DNA of 64,000 bases from Galbibacter sp038433465 (GTDB lineage: Bacteria; Bacteroidota; Bacteroidia; Flavobacteriales; Flavobacteriaceae), in the NCBI RefSeq assembly GCF_038433465.1, contig NZ_JAESVF010000004.1, positions 124,001 through 188,000 on the forward strand, in the 5' to 3' direction. The notes below the pieces were generated by a model. The model was not told the origin of the DNA, did not search any database, and worked only from the letters and a program-made list of their open reading frames with translations. A program made the translations under genes and the position numbers. This document shows, one piece after another, positions 16,829-25,947 of the stretch (its first letter is position 1; each line of letters begins with the position of its first letter).

Positions 16829-17806
16829 ATGAAGGTCGTAGAAAAAATTAAAGATCCCATCCGTGCCGAAATGGAACTTTTTGAGAAGAAGTTCCACGAG
16901 TCGATGTCATCAAAAGTGGCGTTGCTCAATCGTATTACCTATTATATTGTCAACAGAAAAGGAAAACAAATGCGACCAATGTTTGTTTTTTTGGTTGCAA
17001 AAATGGTTTCCGAAGGAAAAGTAAACGACCGTACTTACCGTGGCGCTAGTGTTATCGAGCTTATTCATACGGCTACTTTAGTACACGACGATGTAGTTGA
17101 TGATAGCAACAGAAGACGTGGTTTTTTCTCAATAAATGCACTTTGGAAAAATAAAATTGCTGTACTTGTTGGAGATTATTTGCTTTCAAAAGGCTTATTG
17201 CTTTCTATTGATAATGAGGATTTTGACCTGCTGAAAATTATTTCGGTTGCAGTGCGAGAAATGAGTGAAGGAGAGTTATTGCAAATTGAAAAAGCACGCC
17301 GATTAGATATTACCGAAGACGTTTATTATGAAATTATCCGCCAGAAAACAGCAACTTTAATAGCTGCTTGTTGTAGTATTGGGGCTTGTTCTGTAGCTCC
17401 AACTTCCGATAATGTTGAGAAAATGCGAAAGTTTGGCGAGCTTATCGGGATGGCATTTCAAATAAAAGACGACCTTTTTGATTATACCGATGGACCTATC
17501 GGAAAACCAACAGGAATTGATATTAAAGAGCAAAAAATGACCTTGCCGTTAATTTATACTTTAAATAACGCGAGTAAGGAAGAAAAAAAATGGCTAATCA
17601 ATTCGGTTAAAAAACACAATAAAGACAAAAAGCGAGTTCAAGAAGTAATTGCTTTTGTGAAGGATAAAGGTGGATTGGAATATGCCGAGAAGAAAATGAT
17701 TGCCTTTCAAAAAGAAGCACTTCAATTGCTTAATACTTTCCCAGATTCTGAGTATAAAGAATCATTGCAATTGATGGTGAATTATGTAATTGAGCGAAAA
17801 AAATAG
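16829..17806 (+). CDS. Trans-type polyprenyl diphosphate synthase
   Basis: The enzyme condenses isopentenyl diphosphate units to a long all-trans chain, probably for the menaquinone side chain. The 325-residue protein has both aspartate-rich Mg-binding motifs: DDVVDDSNRRRG (first, about 90-101) and DDLFDYTDG (second, about 211-219). KPTGIDIKEQKMTLP follows the second. The chain length cannot be read from sequence with confidence; IspB/heptaprenyl-type is likely by size and the residues before the first motif. Confidence 0.87.
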   Translation: MKVVEKIKDPIRAEMELFEKKFHESMSSKVALLNRITYYIVNRKGKQMRPMFVFLVAKMVSEGKVNDRTYRGASVIELIHTATLVHDDVVDDSNRRRGFFSINALWKNKIAVLVGDYLLSKGLLLSIDNEDFDLLKIISVAVREMSEGELLQIEKARRLDITEDVYYEIIRQKTATLIAACCSIGACSVAPTSDNVEKMRKFGELIGMAFQIKDDLFDYTDGPIGKPTGIDIKEQKMTLPLIYTLNNASKEEKKWLINSVKKHNKDKKRVQEVIAFVKDKGGLEYAEKKMIAFQKEALQLLNTFPDSEYKESLQLMVNYVIERKK

Positions 17807-17914
17807 TTTTCACTTTTCTATTATTAAAAATATAGCTAATTTACTAAAAGTAATTTCGGTAGTTTATCATTTCGAAATTAAGAGTTTCCAATTTACTTTT
17901 AAAGATTAATAGCG

Positions 17915-18157
17915 ATGAGATTGTTTTATTATTATTTAGCGATTATTTTACCTCTACTTTTTATTGCCTTCGTAGTTCCGAAGTTAGGTTTAGGCAGTGG
18001 AGCATTTGTCGTCGGAATTATTTCATATTATTTTTATAGATGTTTTTTGGATTTTTATAAATTGAAAGCACAAAATGTTGTTACAAAAAATGATTGGCCA
18101 AAGTTTATATTTGGAGGTTGGTCTTTTATGTATTTTAAAGAATTATATTTTAAATAG
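17915..18157 (+). CDS. Small two-helix membrane protein of unknown function
   Basis: An 80-residue protein with two hydrophobic segments, about residues 5-24 and 29-50, and a polar Lys/Asp-containing stretch before an aromatic C-terminus. I do not recognise a family. Codon use looks like that of the neighbours. It lies alone between the polyprenyl synthase and a REP-like repeat. Confidence 0.45.
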   Translation: MRLFYYYLAIILPLLFIAFVVPKLGLGSGAFVVGIISYYFYRCFLDFYKLKAQNVVTKNDWPKFIFGGWSFMYFKELYFK

Positions 18158-18177
18158 GAATTAATAAAATTTTGAGT

Positions 18178-18297
18178 GTCCGTAATGTATCATACTAAGA
18201 TTAAAATGTCAGGTCGAGCGTAGTCGAGACCCTATTTAAAACTGTTAAGCCAAATAACCTCTCGAACTATACTCGAGGTGACAGTGCATTATGACAG
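18178..18297 (-). repeat. REP-like composite element (halves b and a, reverse orientation)
   Basis: 18178-18237 is nearly the exact reverse complement of 6749-6808, and 18255-18297 resembles the reverse complement of 6411-6452. Here the two halves lie only about 17 bp apart, whereas at 6.4-6.8 kb they are almost 300 bp apart. Confidence 0.7.
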
Positions 18298-18320
18298 ACT
18301 GCAGGCAATAATATATTTTA

Positions 18321-18356
18321 ACCGAGTAGAACCTACACTTTCTACTCGGTTTTTTC
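18321..18356 (+). terminator. Rho-independent terminator upstream of dnaG
   Basis: Arms ACCGAGTAGA and TCTACTCGGT with a 10-base loop, followed by T6. Confidence 0.75.
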
Positions 18357-18404
18357 TTCTATAAACCTAAAACTCGTATTTTTACTTTTTAAATTTTATT
18401 TGCT

Positions 18405-20411
18405 TTGATTTCAAAATCTACCATAGACAAAGTTTTTGATGCTGCCCGTGTTGAGGAGGTTATTGGCGATTTTGTTCAGTTAAAAAAATCAGGTTCAAAC
18501 TACAAAGGTTTGAGTCCGTTTTCCGACGAGCGTACGCCAAGTTTTATGGTGTCTCCAGTGAAACAAATTTGGAAAGATTTTAGTAGTGGAAAAGGTGGAA
18601 ATGTAGTTGCTTTTTTGATGGAGCACGAGCATTATACCTATCCAGAGGCTATAAAATACTTAGCTAAAAAGTACGGAATTGAAGTTGAAGAAACTGAGCA
18701 GTCTTCCGAAGAAAAAGAAAAATCAAGCGAACGAGAAAGTATGTATTTAGTTTCTGAATTTGCTCAGAAATACTTTCAAACTACATTAAAAAACACCGAG
18801 TTAGGAAAAGCTATTGGTGGAACTTATTTTAAAGAGCGTGGTTTTACAAATGATACTATTGAAAAATTTAAGCTTGGATATTCGCTAGACCAGTGGGATG
18901 CATTTACTAAAGAAGCATTGGGGAAAGGTTACCAATTAGAATTTCTTGAAAAAACCGGTTTAACTATTGTAAAAGAGAAGGAGGGAACCAACGAAAAACG
19001 GATGTTCGATAGGTTTAAAGGGCGAGTGATGTTTCCTATTCACTCTATGAGCGGCCGTGTGTTGGGGTTTGGAGGTCGTATTCTAACTTCAGATAAAAAA
19101 GCAGCCAAATATTTAAATTCACCAGAAAGCGATATTTACCATAAAAGTAAAGTTTTGTATGGTATTTATCATGCTAAACAGGCGATTGCGAAAGAAGATA
19201 ATTGTTATTTGGTTGAAGGTTATACCGATGTCATTCAGTTTCATCAAAACGGAATTGAAAATGTAGTTGCTTCAAGTGGTACAGCCTTAACTCCAGATCA
19301 AATTCGGTTGATAAATAGATTGACCAAAAATATTACCGTTCTTTTTGATGGCGATGCAGCTGGACTCCGAGCGTCGTTGCGTGGTATCGACTTGATTTTG
19401 GAACAAGGGATGAATGTAAAAGTTTGTACTTTTCCAGAAGGTCAAGATCCCGATAGTTTTGCTAGGGCTCATAGTCATAACGAATTGGTTACTTTTTTAA
19501 ATGAAAATGCAACCGACTTTATTCGGTTTAAAGCTGATTTATTGGTGAAAGATGCTGCCAACGATCCTATAAAAAAGGCAGATACCATCCGAGAAATTGT
19601 AAACAGTATCTATAAAATCCCAGATAGAATTCAGCAGGAAATTTATGTGCAAGAGTGTTCGCGCATAATGGATATTTCTGAAGATGTTTTATACAACACA
19701 TTGGCGCAATTAGGAAATAAAGAAATTGCCGATGCCAATAAAAAGCACAAAGAAGAGCGAAAGAAAAATAGTTTTAACGTTGTTAAAAACACTGAGGCGG
19801 GTGCTGTTTCAAAAAAGATAAATCAGCTTAACGAACTTGAAAAGTCTATTATAGGAATATTACTTTTTCATGGGGATAAAACTGAAACCTTTTCTGATAT
19901 TATTTTAGAAGAAGATGAAAATGATAATATGGTTCAGAAGGAGGTTGAGCTTGAAATGAAGGTGTATGAGAAGATTTTTCTAGATCTTCAAGCGGATGAA
20001 ATTGAGTTTGCAAATACCGATTTTCACGCTATTTACAACATCATTATTGAAATGTATAACATTGAAGGTATTTTAAAAATGGACGCTTTTCTGCAGAAGC
20101 TGAGTTTTGAGCAAAACGCAATTGTTGTAGATATTTTGATGAATGAAGAGAAATACGCATTGTCTAATTGGGAGAGTAAAGAGATTTTGGTAAAAACCAA
20201 AGATATGTCGGTTAGATTGTTGGTTTTTCAAACCATTTCAATGTTAAGACTCAAACTGCTTAATATGTTGGTAGATAGTGTACAAGACGCTATTGGAGCT
20301 AATAACAATGCAACTATAGAACAACTTGAAGATATTCGGAACTATTGGGAGTTGCGTAAAATTTTATCCGACCGCTTCGGCATAGTAACTAATACTACAT
20401 TTTACAGTTAA
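18405..20411 (+). CDS. dnaG: DNA primase DnaG with degenerate zinc-binding domain
   Basis: It synthesises RNA primers at the replication fork with DnaB. The 668-residue product starts at a TTG codon, because homologous sequence begins exactly there (MISKSTIDKVFDAARVEEVI). The N-terminal domain keeps the shape of the CHC2 zinc ribbon, but the four ligands are replaced: LSPFS (Ser37, Ser40) and KDFSSG (Asp58, Ser61) stand where CPFH and CFGC are usual. The RNA-polymerase domain has the YLNSPES segment, a Toprim motif with VEGYTDV and FDGDAAG. The C-terminal helicase-binding region is divergent. The zinc-less ribbon looks like a lineage trait, since the frame is otherwise intact. Confidence 0.93.
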   Translation: MISKSTIDKVFDAARVEEVIGDFVQLKKSGSNYKGLSPFSDERTPSFMVSPVKQIWKDFSSGKGGNVVAFLMEHEHYTYPEAIKYLAKKYGIEVEETEQSSEEKEKSSERESMYLVSEFAQKYFQTTLKNTELGKAIGGTYFKERGFTNDTIEKFKLGYSLDQWDAFTKEALGKGYQLEFLEKTGLTIVKEKEGTNEKRMFDRFKGRVMFPIHSMSGRVLGFGGRILTSDKKAAKYLNSPESDIYHKSKVLYGIYHAKQAIAKEDNCYLVEGYTDVIQFHQNGIENVVASSGTALTPDQIRLINRLTKNITVLFDGDAAGLRASLRGIDLILEQGMNVKVCTFPEGQDPDSFARAHSHNELVTFLNENATDFIRFKADLLVKDAANDPIKKADTIREIVNSIYKIPDRIQQEIYVQECSRIMDISEDVLYNTLAQLGNKEIADANKKHKEERKKNSFNVVKNTEAGAVSKKINQLNELEKSIIGILLFHGDKTETFSDIILEEDENDNMVQKEVELEMKVYEKIFLDLQADEIEFANTDFHAIYNIIIEMYNIEGILKMDAFLQKLSFEQNAIVVDILMNEEKYALSNWESKEILVKTKDMSVRLLVFQTISMLRLKLLNMLVDSVQDAIGANNNATIEQLEDIRNYWELRKILSDRFGIVTNTTFYS

Positions 20412-20420
20412 ATGAAATAA

Positions 20421-20450
20421 AAAAAGACTACATATTAATGTAGTCTTTTT
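20421..20450. terminator. Bidirectional terminator between dnaG and the LuxR-type regulator
   Basis: AAAAAGACTACAT / ATGTAGTCTTTTT with a 4-base loop lies between convergent genes and has A and T runs on both sides. Confidence 0.8.
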
Positions 20451-20470
20451 AGTAAAATTCAATTAATGTT

Positions 20471-21100
20471 TTAATACAGTTCGAGTGCTTTTGCTTGCTG
20501 CAACATGTCAACCATATTGTCGACATTAAGTTTTCTCATCAGCCTAGCTTTATACGTACTTACTGTTTTTTCATTCAGTCCTAATTCTTCAGCAACTTGC
20601 TTGTTTCTCTTTCCTGAAGCCAAAAGTTTAAGCACTTCGATTTCACGAGTAGATAATTTTCTGAAAAGTTTTCTAGGTTTGTTTGTACTCTCATCAAAAG
20701 CTAAACGTTGTGCCAACTCATTGGTGATGTACATTCCTCCACTAGCTACTCTTTTAATTGCTTCAATTAAAATATCTAAAGAAGCAGTTTTAGAAACATA
20801 TCCAGAGGCTCCGGCTCTTAAAGTACTAAGCGCATATACGTCTTCAGCTTGTGTGCTGTAAATTAAAACTTTGATGTCGCTTTGGTCTTTTTTAAGTCTT
20901 CTCAATGCTGTAATTCCGTTTACTTCCGGAATATCCATCTCTAATAATACTACATCAGGCTTTTTTGTATTCAGTGCATTGAATAACTCTGAAGTGGTAC
21001 TCACGCTACCAATTACTTCGGTAGCTTCATTGTTGTTTAAGGCTGTTTCTAGTCCTATTCTTACTATAGGGTGGTTATCAGCAACTAAAACTTTAATCAT
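20471..21100 (-). CDS. NarL/LuxR-family response regulator with atypical receiver
   Basis: A 209-residue two-domain regulator. The receiver is about residues 1-120, and the LuxR-type helix-turn-helix (about 145-205) contains LSTREIEVLKLLASGKRNKQVAEELGLNEKTVSTYKA. In the receiver the phospho-acceptor position reads LLEMDIP (Glu54 where Asp is normal), and the acidic pair is ADN rather than DD. The switch residues Ser/Lys (LIYSTQ, VSKT) remain. Glu often mimics the phosphorylated state, so it may act without a kinase. No histidine kinase is adjacent. Its targets are unknown. Confidence 0.85.
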   Translation of the reverse strand: MIKVLVADNHPIVRIGLETALNNNEATEVIGSVSTTSELFNALNTKKPDVVLLEMDIPEVNGITALRRLKKDQSDIKVLIYSTQAEDVYALSTLRAGASGYVSKTASLDILIEAIKRVASGGMYITNELAQRLAFDESTNKPRKLFRKLSTREIEVLKLLASGKRNKQVAEELGLNEKTVSTYKARLMRKLNVDNMVDMLQQAKALELY

Positions 21101-21266
21101 AATACTAACATTTTAAAGTTTGTTTCAAATAAGCCACAACAAATAAAGCGTAGATAATATACTTCATTACGGGCTTGGGGGGTGTCCAAAAATTTTAAAT
21201 TTGTAAGTAAATATAGTAAAAATTAGTCATATACTCAAATATCAGAAAAAACTTTCTTTAAAATGT

Positions 21267-22058
21267 CTATTTTTTTAGTTCATTGGGTATAGTGCACACT
21301 GGTATTGGTTGCATTTTGTGTTGGTTAGCTCTATTTAATCGGGTGTAAGTTTCGAAAACTATTTTCTCTCTTCCTTCAAAATCTGTAGCTTTTTTTCCGT
21401 TTTCCGCCATCTTCATGGCCCATTCAAGTTCTGGGTAAGAAGCGCCTATTTGATCTTCATCTGTGCGGTTGTCTCCCCATAAACCATCAGTTGGAGCTGC
21501 TTTTTGAATATCTTGATTTACACCTAGTTCAGCAGCAATTTTATACACTTCAGTTTTTAACAAATCTGCAATCGGACTCAAATCAACTCCCCCATCTCCG
21601 TATTTTGTGTAAAAACCAACACCAAAATCTTCTACTTTATTTCCCGTTCCTGCAACAAGATATTTTTCGAGTGCGGCAAAATAATATAGTGATGTCATTC
21701 TTAAACGCGCACGAGTATTAGCAAGTGCCATAAAACGGTCTTCTTCGTTTTCAACTGTAGGAAAAGCTTTCACTAAACTATCAAAAACAGGAGTTAAGTT
21801 GACTTGTTCTGAGCTTACATTTTTGTAGTTGCTTTTAAGCCATTCGATATGGTTTAAAGCTCGACTAACTTGATTTTCCGCTTGGTGGATAGGCATCTCT
21901 AAACACAACACCTCGAGTCCAGTTTTTGCGCATAAAGTTGAAGTAACTGCCGAGTCAATTCCGCCAGAAATTCCGATAACAAAACCTTTCATGTTTGCGT
22001 TGGTAGCGTAGTCTTTTAGCCAATTTACAATGTAGTCTATTACTTTTTCTGTTTTCAT
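21267..22058 (-). CDS. nadE: NAD+ synthase (ammonia-dependent)
   Basis: The enzyme amidates nicotinate adenine dinucleotide to NAD+ using ATP and ammonia. The 263-residue protein has the PP-loop SGGIDSAV (about residues 30-37), GTGNKVEDFGVGFYTKYGDGGVD in shortened form (NKVEDFG ... KYGDGG, about 138-155) and APTDGLW. No glutaminase domain is fused. The gene is divergent from gldB, an association also known in other gliding flavobacteria, and it completes the route started by pncB. Confidence 0.93.
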   Translation of the reverse strand: MKTEKVIDYIVNWLKDYATNANMKGFVIGISGGIDSAVTSTLCAKTGLEVLCLEMPIHQAENQVSRALNHIEWLKSNYKNVSSEQVNLTPVFDSLVKAFPTVENEEDRFMALANTRARLRMTSLYYFAALEKYLVAGTGNKVEDFGVGFYTKYGDGGVDLSPIADLLKTEVYKIAAELGVNQDIQKAAPTDGLWGDNRTDEDQIGASYPELEWAMKMAENGKKATDFEGREKIVFETYTRLNRANQHKMQPIPVCTIPNELKK

Positions 22059-22221
22059 AATTTATAGTTGTATAAAGCGTTATTAAAAAAATGAAGTTAT
22101 AATGCACTTATACCCAAGTATTGTTGGGTGGATTTTTACATTCGATTAACTTTGTAAACAAATGTAACAGATTCTTAAATTTTTAAAAAACTAAAACCCC
22201 AAAGGTTTGTAATTATTATTT

Positions 22222-23178
22222 ATGAACAAATTTTTATGCTTGCTTACGACTGTTGTTTTTGTAGCGTGTTCGAATCAATCAAAGTTAGAAGAAGAAATAG
22301 CTCAAATAGCCGTTACTGTTGATGTTTCGAGGTTTGAGGTTGCTTTTTCTGAGGCTACTCCAAAGGATTTACCGAAGCTTAAAAGTACGTATCCGTATTT
22401 ATTTCCTGCGGAATTTTCTGACGATGTGTGGTTTTCAAGAATGAACGATTCGCTTCAGAAGGATATTTTTAAGGAAATTCAACTTCAGTTTAGAGATTTC
22501 CAAAAAGAAGAATCAGAAATAAAATCAGTATTTCAACACGTAAAGTATTACTATCCAAACTTTGAGTCGCCTAAAGTGGTGACCGTAATATCGGATGTTG
22601 ACTATAAAAATAGAGTGATTTATGCTGATAGTTTACTTTTAATAGGACTTGATAATTACTTGGGTGCTTCGCACAAATATTATGGAGGGATTCAGCAATA
22701 CATAAAAAAGAATTTTGAGGCGGAACAAATTCCTGTTGATGTAGCACGGACTTTGGCGAAAAGTAAAGTGCCGTCTGTACAAAGTCGAACTTTTTTGGCG
22801 CAACTTGTCTATTTTGGGAAACTCTATTATTTGATGGATTTGTTTTATCCTTCAGCAGAAAAAAATAAAATAATGGGGTACACGCAAAATGAATATAATT
22901 GGGCGCTTGCCAATGAAAATTATATTTGGCGATATTTTATTGAGCGCGAATTACTGTTTTCTACGGAAGCTAAACTTAATGAGCGCTTTATCAATCCTGC
23001 GCCATTTTCGAAGTTTTATTTAGAACTCGACAATGAATCTCCAGGAAGATTAGGGCAGTTTATCGGTTGGCAAATTGTAAGTTCTTATATGCAAAATAAT
23101 GAAGTATCTTTGCAGCAAATGTTGAATACTTCAGCAGAAGAATTATTTAATAAATCTAAGTATAAACCAGAAAAGTAA
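22222..23178 (+). CDS. gldB: Gliding motility lipoprotein GldB
   Basis: A 318-residue lipoprotein required for flavobacterial gliding. The type II signal peptide ends in a lipobox with Cys16 (VVFVACSN). The body matches GldB, with stretches such as DLPKLKSTYPYLFP (about 53-66), DSLLLIGLDNYLG and GRLGQFIGWQIVSSYM near the end. It contains no known enzyme motif. Its stop codon overlaps the gldC start, so the two are translated from one message. Confidence 0.9.
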   Translation: MNKFLCLLTTVVFVACSNQSKLEEEIAQIAVTVDVSRFEVAFSEATPKDLPKLKSTYPYLFPAEFSDDVWFSRMNDSLQKDIFKEIQLQFRDFQKEESEIKSVFQHVKYYYPNFESPKVVTVISDVDYKNRVIYADSLLLIGLDNYLGASHKYYGGIQQYIKKNFEAEQIPVDVARTLAKSKVPSVQSRTFLAQLVYFGKLYYLMDLFYPSAEKNKIMGYTQNEYNWALANENYIWRYFIERELLFSTEAKLNERFINPAPFSKFYLELDNESPGRLGQFIGWQIVSSYMQNNEVSLQQMLNTSAEELFNKSKYKPEK

Positions 23179-23513
23179 TGGCAAAAACGTTTAATTCGGA
23201 TATTAACTTACATATAGAACTTGACGAAAATAGAGTTCCAGAAAACTTACATTGGACAGCAAAAGACGGTGGTGTTGAGAATGAAAAGGCAAAGGCATTT
23301 TTATTGTCGGTTTGGAATAGCGATCAGCAAGAAACCTTAAAAATCGATTTGTGGACTAAAGACATGCCAGTGGATGAAATGAAGAAATTTATGCATCAAA
23401 CATTGGTTTCTTTAAGTGACACATACCAACGCGCTACGCAAGATGAAAAAATGACTGCTACCATGCGCGACTTCTGCGATTATTTTGCTGAAAAGCTAGA
23501 ATTGAAAAAATAG
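23178..23513 (+). CDS. gldC: Gliding motility protein GldC
   Basis: A 111-residue cytoplasmic protein, partner of GldB, that aids gliding. It has no signal peptide. The start reads INLHIELDENRVPENLHWTA, and the C-terminal half, with MPVDEMKKFMHQTLVSL, fits the GldC family. It overlaps the gldB stop by one base (TAATG). No separate promoter is visible. Confidence 0.9.
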   Translation: MAKTFNSDINLHIELDENRVPENLHWTAKDGGVENEKAKAFLLSVWNSDQQETLKIDLWTKDMPVDEMKKFMHQTLVSLSDTYQRATQDEKMTATMRDFCDYFAEKLELKK

Positions 23514-23539
23514 AGATTTAAATACTGTAAATGTTAAAT

Positions 23540-23717
23540 GATTGACTTATCTAAAAAAGTTTTTAAAATCAAGGAAGCAGTATGGGGAAGAGATAAAAAG
23601 CTGTTTGAGCGCAGCGAGTTCTTTTTATCTGTGGAGGAGGTTTCCGTAGATTTTTTATACTTTTTTAGTGGGTCTTGACTTTTTTGTTTCGTTTTTGTGT
23701 CAAGACAAAAATGAAAA
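23540..23717. repeat. Two-hairpin dispersed repeat R1, copy 2
   Basis: It matches 6500-6678 along its length, with the same two stem-loops (AGATAAAAAG / CTTTTTATCT and GTCTTGAC / GTCAAGAC). It lies in the 365-base gap after gldC (23514-23878). A REP-like palindromic piece follows at about 23762-23793. Otherwise I see only a weak promoter-like TACTTTTA just before the next gene. Confidence 0.75.
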
Positions 23718-23761
23718 TATAAATAGAATATTTTTGTTTCTGATGATGCAGATTGTTGTGC

Positions 23762-23793
23762 TGAGAAACTGAGTCGAGCTCAGTTTGACGTAA
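23762..23793. repeat. REP-like inverted element
   Basis: CTGAGAAACTGAGTCGAGCT and following bases form an imperfect palindrome of the same GAGTCGAG type as the other REP-like segments. It lies about 45 bp after R1 copy 2. Confidence 0.4.
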
Positions 23794-23878
23794 AAAAATA
23801 TTATTATTTCTATCTTCTTAAACTGTAACAAAACAAACAGTTATTCGTCAGTATTGTATAACCAATACTTTTAATCAG

Positions 23879-24349
23879 ATGAAATCAGTTTTACTATTGT
23901 TTGCCGTTGCCGTTTTATGTGTTTCTTGTGGTGCTTCTACACCATATAGTACTTTTAGAAAAGAAAATAAAGATCAAATTGCGATTACATTAAGTGCTTC
24001 AAATTTTTTGGTAAGTATGTTTGTTGATAAAGATGATTTGTCTGAATTGAAAGAAGTTGTTAGCGGAATTCACCGTTATAGAATTTTGGTTGGAGATGAA
24101 GCGTTTTCAAATGAATTGGAAAGCAAGTTTTCAAAGTTTGTTGGGAAAAAAGGATATGAATCTTTAATGTATGTAAACAGCGACGGTAGTAAAGTTTCAC
24201 TTTATTATTACGAGCGAAAAAACAAAATTAAAGAAGTGCTAATGCGAGTAAAAGACGATGAGGATTTTGTAGTGCTTAGCGCTGAAGGAAATATAAAAAT
24301 TAAAGATATGGAAGGACTTGTAAACAGTGTTTCGTTTACAACCGATTAA
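23879..24349 (+). CDS. DUF4252-type lipoprotein
   Basis: A 156-residue protein with a lipoprotein signal (AVLCVSCGAS, Cys near residue 17). The body has the mixed helix/strand pattern of DUF4252 proteins: FLVSMFVDKDD, then KFSKFVGKKGYESLMYVNSDGSKVSLYYYERKN in pieces. Function is unknown. Its last 4 bases overlap the end of convergent engB. Confidence 0.6.
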   Translation: MKSVLLLFAVAVLCVSCGASTPYSTFRKENKDQIAITLSASNFLVSMFVDKDDLSELKEVVSGIHRYRILVGDEAFSNELESKFSKFVGKKGYESLMYVNSDGSKVSLYYYERKNKIKEVLMRVKDDEDFVVLSAEGNIKIKDMEGLVNSVSFTTD

Positions 24350-24960
24350 TTTACGGCTTGTTGATACTCCTTATTTATTTGGTCGATATAATCTAAAAGT
24401 TCATCTTTTCCAACCCCAGACGATGAAGATGTAACAAAATAGTTTGGAGCTTCTTCCCATACATCGCTTGTTAAAATATCGAGATAAGTTTGTACGTTGC
24501 GCTCAACTGCTTTTGGTTTTAACTTGTCTGCTTTGGTAAAAATAATCGAGAAAGGAACTTGATGTTCGCCCAACCATTGCATAAACTCCATGTCTATTTT
24601 TTGTGGCTCGTGTCTTACATCAATAAGGACAAAAGCCGATACGAGCTGTTGTCTTTCTTCAAAGTATTTAGTGATAAACTTTTGAAATGTACTTTTAGTT
24701 TTTTTAGAAACTTTAGCATAACCATACCCAGGTAAATCCACCAAAAACCAATTTTCATTTATTTTAAAATGATTGATAAGCTGAGTTTTTCCAGGTCTTC
24801 CAGAAGTTTTTGCGAGTGACTTACGCTCGGTAAGCATATTTATTAATGAAGATTTCCCAACGTTCGAACGGCCAATAAAGGCATACTCAGGTAAAGGCTC
24901 TTTCGGGCACTTTTTAACTTCTGAGTTACTCATTACAAACGTAGCGGATTTAATCTGCAT
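24346..24960 (-). CDS. engB: Ribosome biogenesis GTPase EngB (YsxC/YihA)
   Basis: A 204-residue GTPase needed for assembly of the 50S subunit. The P-loop GRSNVGKSS (about residues 29-37), the G2 region KTSGRPGKTQ (about 50-59), G3 DLPGYGYA (about 74-81), G4 TKAD (about 140-143) and a late SS(S)SG G5 motif are all present. It is preceded on the same strand by an alpha/beta hydrolase gene ending 14 bases upstream. Confidence 0.93.
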   Translation of the reverse strand: MQIKSATFVMSNSEVKKCPKEPLPEYAFIGRSNVGKSSLINMLTERKSLAKTSGRPGKTQLINHFKINENWFLVDLPGYGYAKVSKKTKSTFQKFITKYFEERQQLVSAFVLIDVRHEPQKIDMEFMQWLGEHQVPFSIIFTKADKLKPKAVERNVQTYLDILTSDVWEEAPNYFVTSSSSGVGKDELLDYIDQINKEYQQAVN

Positions 24961-24974
24961 AAAAGGTATAGGTT

Positions 24975-25739
24975 TTAGAAATTTCTTTTTTCAAGCCAAG
25001 TGCTCAAAATCTGGTTAAAATCGTTTGGATGTTCCATCATTGGTGCGTGTCCACATTTTTCAATCCAAAATAAATCAGAATCTGGTAGCAACTCATGAAA
25101 CTCTTTGGCAACATTTGGAGGAGTTACCGAATCATTTTCACCCCAAATAATACAAGTTGGCGTGTGCATATGTGGTAAATCCTTTGCCATGTTGTGTCGG
25201 ATAGCACTCTTAGCAATAGCAAGTGTTTTTATAAGTTTGTTTCTGTCGTTTACAGTTGCAAAAACTTCATCTACAATTTCTTTGGTAGCAACCGCAGGAT
25301 CGTAAAATACATCTTGACTTTTCTTTTTGATAAACTCATAGTCGCCACGCTTTGGGTAACCGTCTCCCATTGCATTTTCATATAGTCCAGAGCTTCCTGT
25401 AATTACTAGCGCCTTCACTTTTTGTGGGTATAATTTGGTGTGTAATAAACCAATATGTCCACCCAAAGAGTTCCCTAGTAAAATAACATTATCAAAACCT
25501 TTAAACTCTATGAAATCTTCTAAATAATTAGCAAAACTCTTTACGTTTGTTTTTAGTAAAGACATGCTGTATATAGGTAATTCGGGGATCAATACTTTGT
25601 ATCCTCGCGTAGAAAAATAATTAGCAACGTCACTAAAATTGCTCAATCCTCCCATCAATCCGTGTAAAACAATCATGGGGGTTCCTTCTCCAACTTCTAA
25701 ATACGTAAATTTACCTTCCTTCTTTAAATCGTGTACCAT
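24975..25739 (-). CDS. Alpha/beta hydrolase
   Basis: A single-domain alpha/beta-hydrolase fold protein of 254 residues. It carries the oxyanion HGLMGG segment (about 25-30), the nucleophile elbow GNSLGG, an Asp in GENDSV, and the catalytic-type His in CGHAPMMEHP near the end. The substrate is unknown. I prefer the ATG at codon 11 of the longer frame (which would extend to 25769), because homologous sequence begins LKKEGKFTYLEVGEGTP and the extra ten residues look non-coding. It is probably co-transcribed with engB. Confidence 0.8.
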   Translation of the reverse strand: MVHDLKKEGKFTYLEVGEGTPMIVLHGLMGGLSNFSDVANYFSTRGYKVLIPELPIYSMSLLKTNVKSFANYLEDFIEFKGFDNVILLGNSLGGHIGLLHTKLYPQKVKALVITGSSGLYENAMGDGYPKRGDYEFIKKKSQDVFYDPAVATKEIVDEVFATVNDRNKLIKTLAIAKSAIRHNMAKDLPHMHTPTCIIWGENDSVTPPNVAKEFHELLPDSDLFWIEKCGHAPMMEHPNDFNQILSTWLEKRNF

Positions 25740-25947
25740 TAAGGGGTTGTTACATTTCTTCGGAAACAAATATAGGCATTTCGAATTTATAAAAAATCTT
25801 TTCTCTGCAAAGCCCTTATTTGCCCTTTTTAAAAACGCAAAATTACGCTTTTTATTCGTCTCTATCGCTATTTTGAGGTTATTAACAATTTTATAACTAT
25901 TGGATTTACTGCTGTTTGCCGATGATTGCCTTCAATTTATCAACAAT

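Noticed and set aside
23570..23672. Short protein frame in repeat R1 (KLFERSEFFLSVEE region)
   Set aside because: The first copy has a frameshift and stop codon in the same frame while its stem-loops are intact, so coding is not conserved.
25740..25769. Longer N-terminus of the alpha/beta hydrolase
   Set aside because: The ten extra residues (Lys/Cys/Asn rich) do not fit the family start. The ATG at 25739 is preferred.
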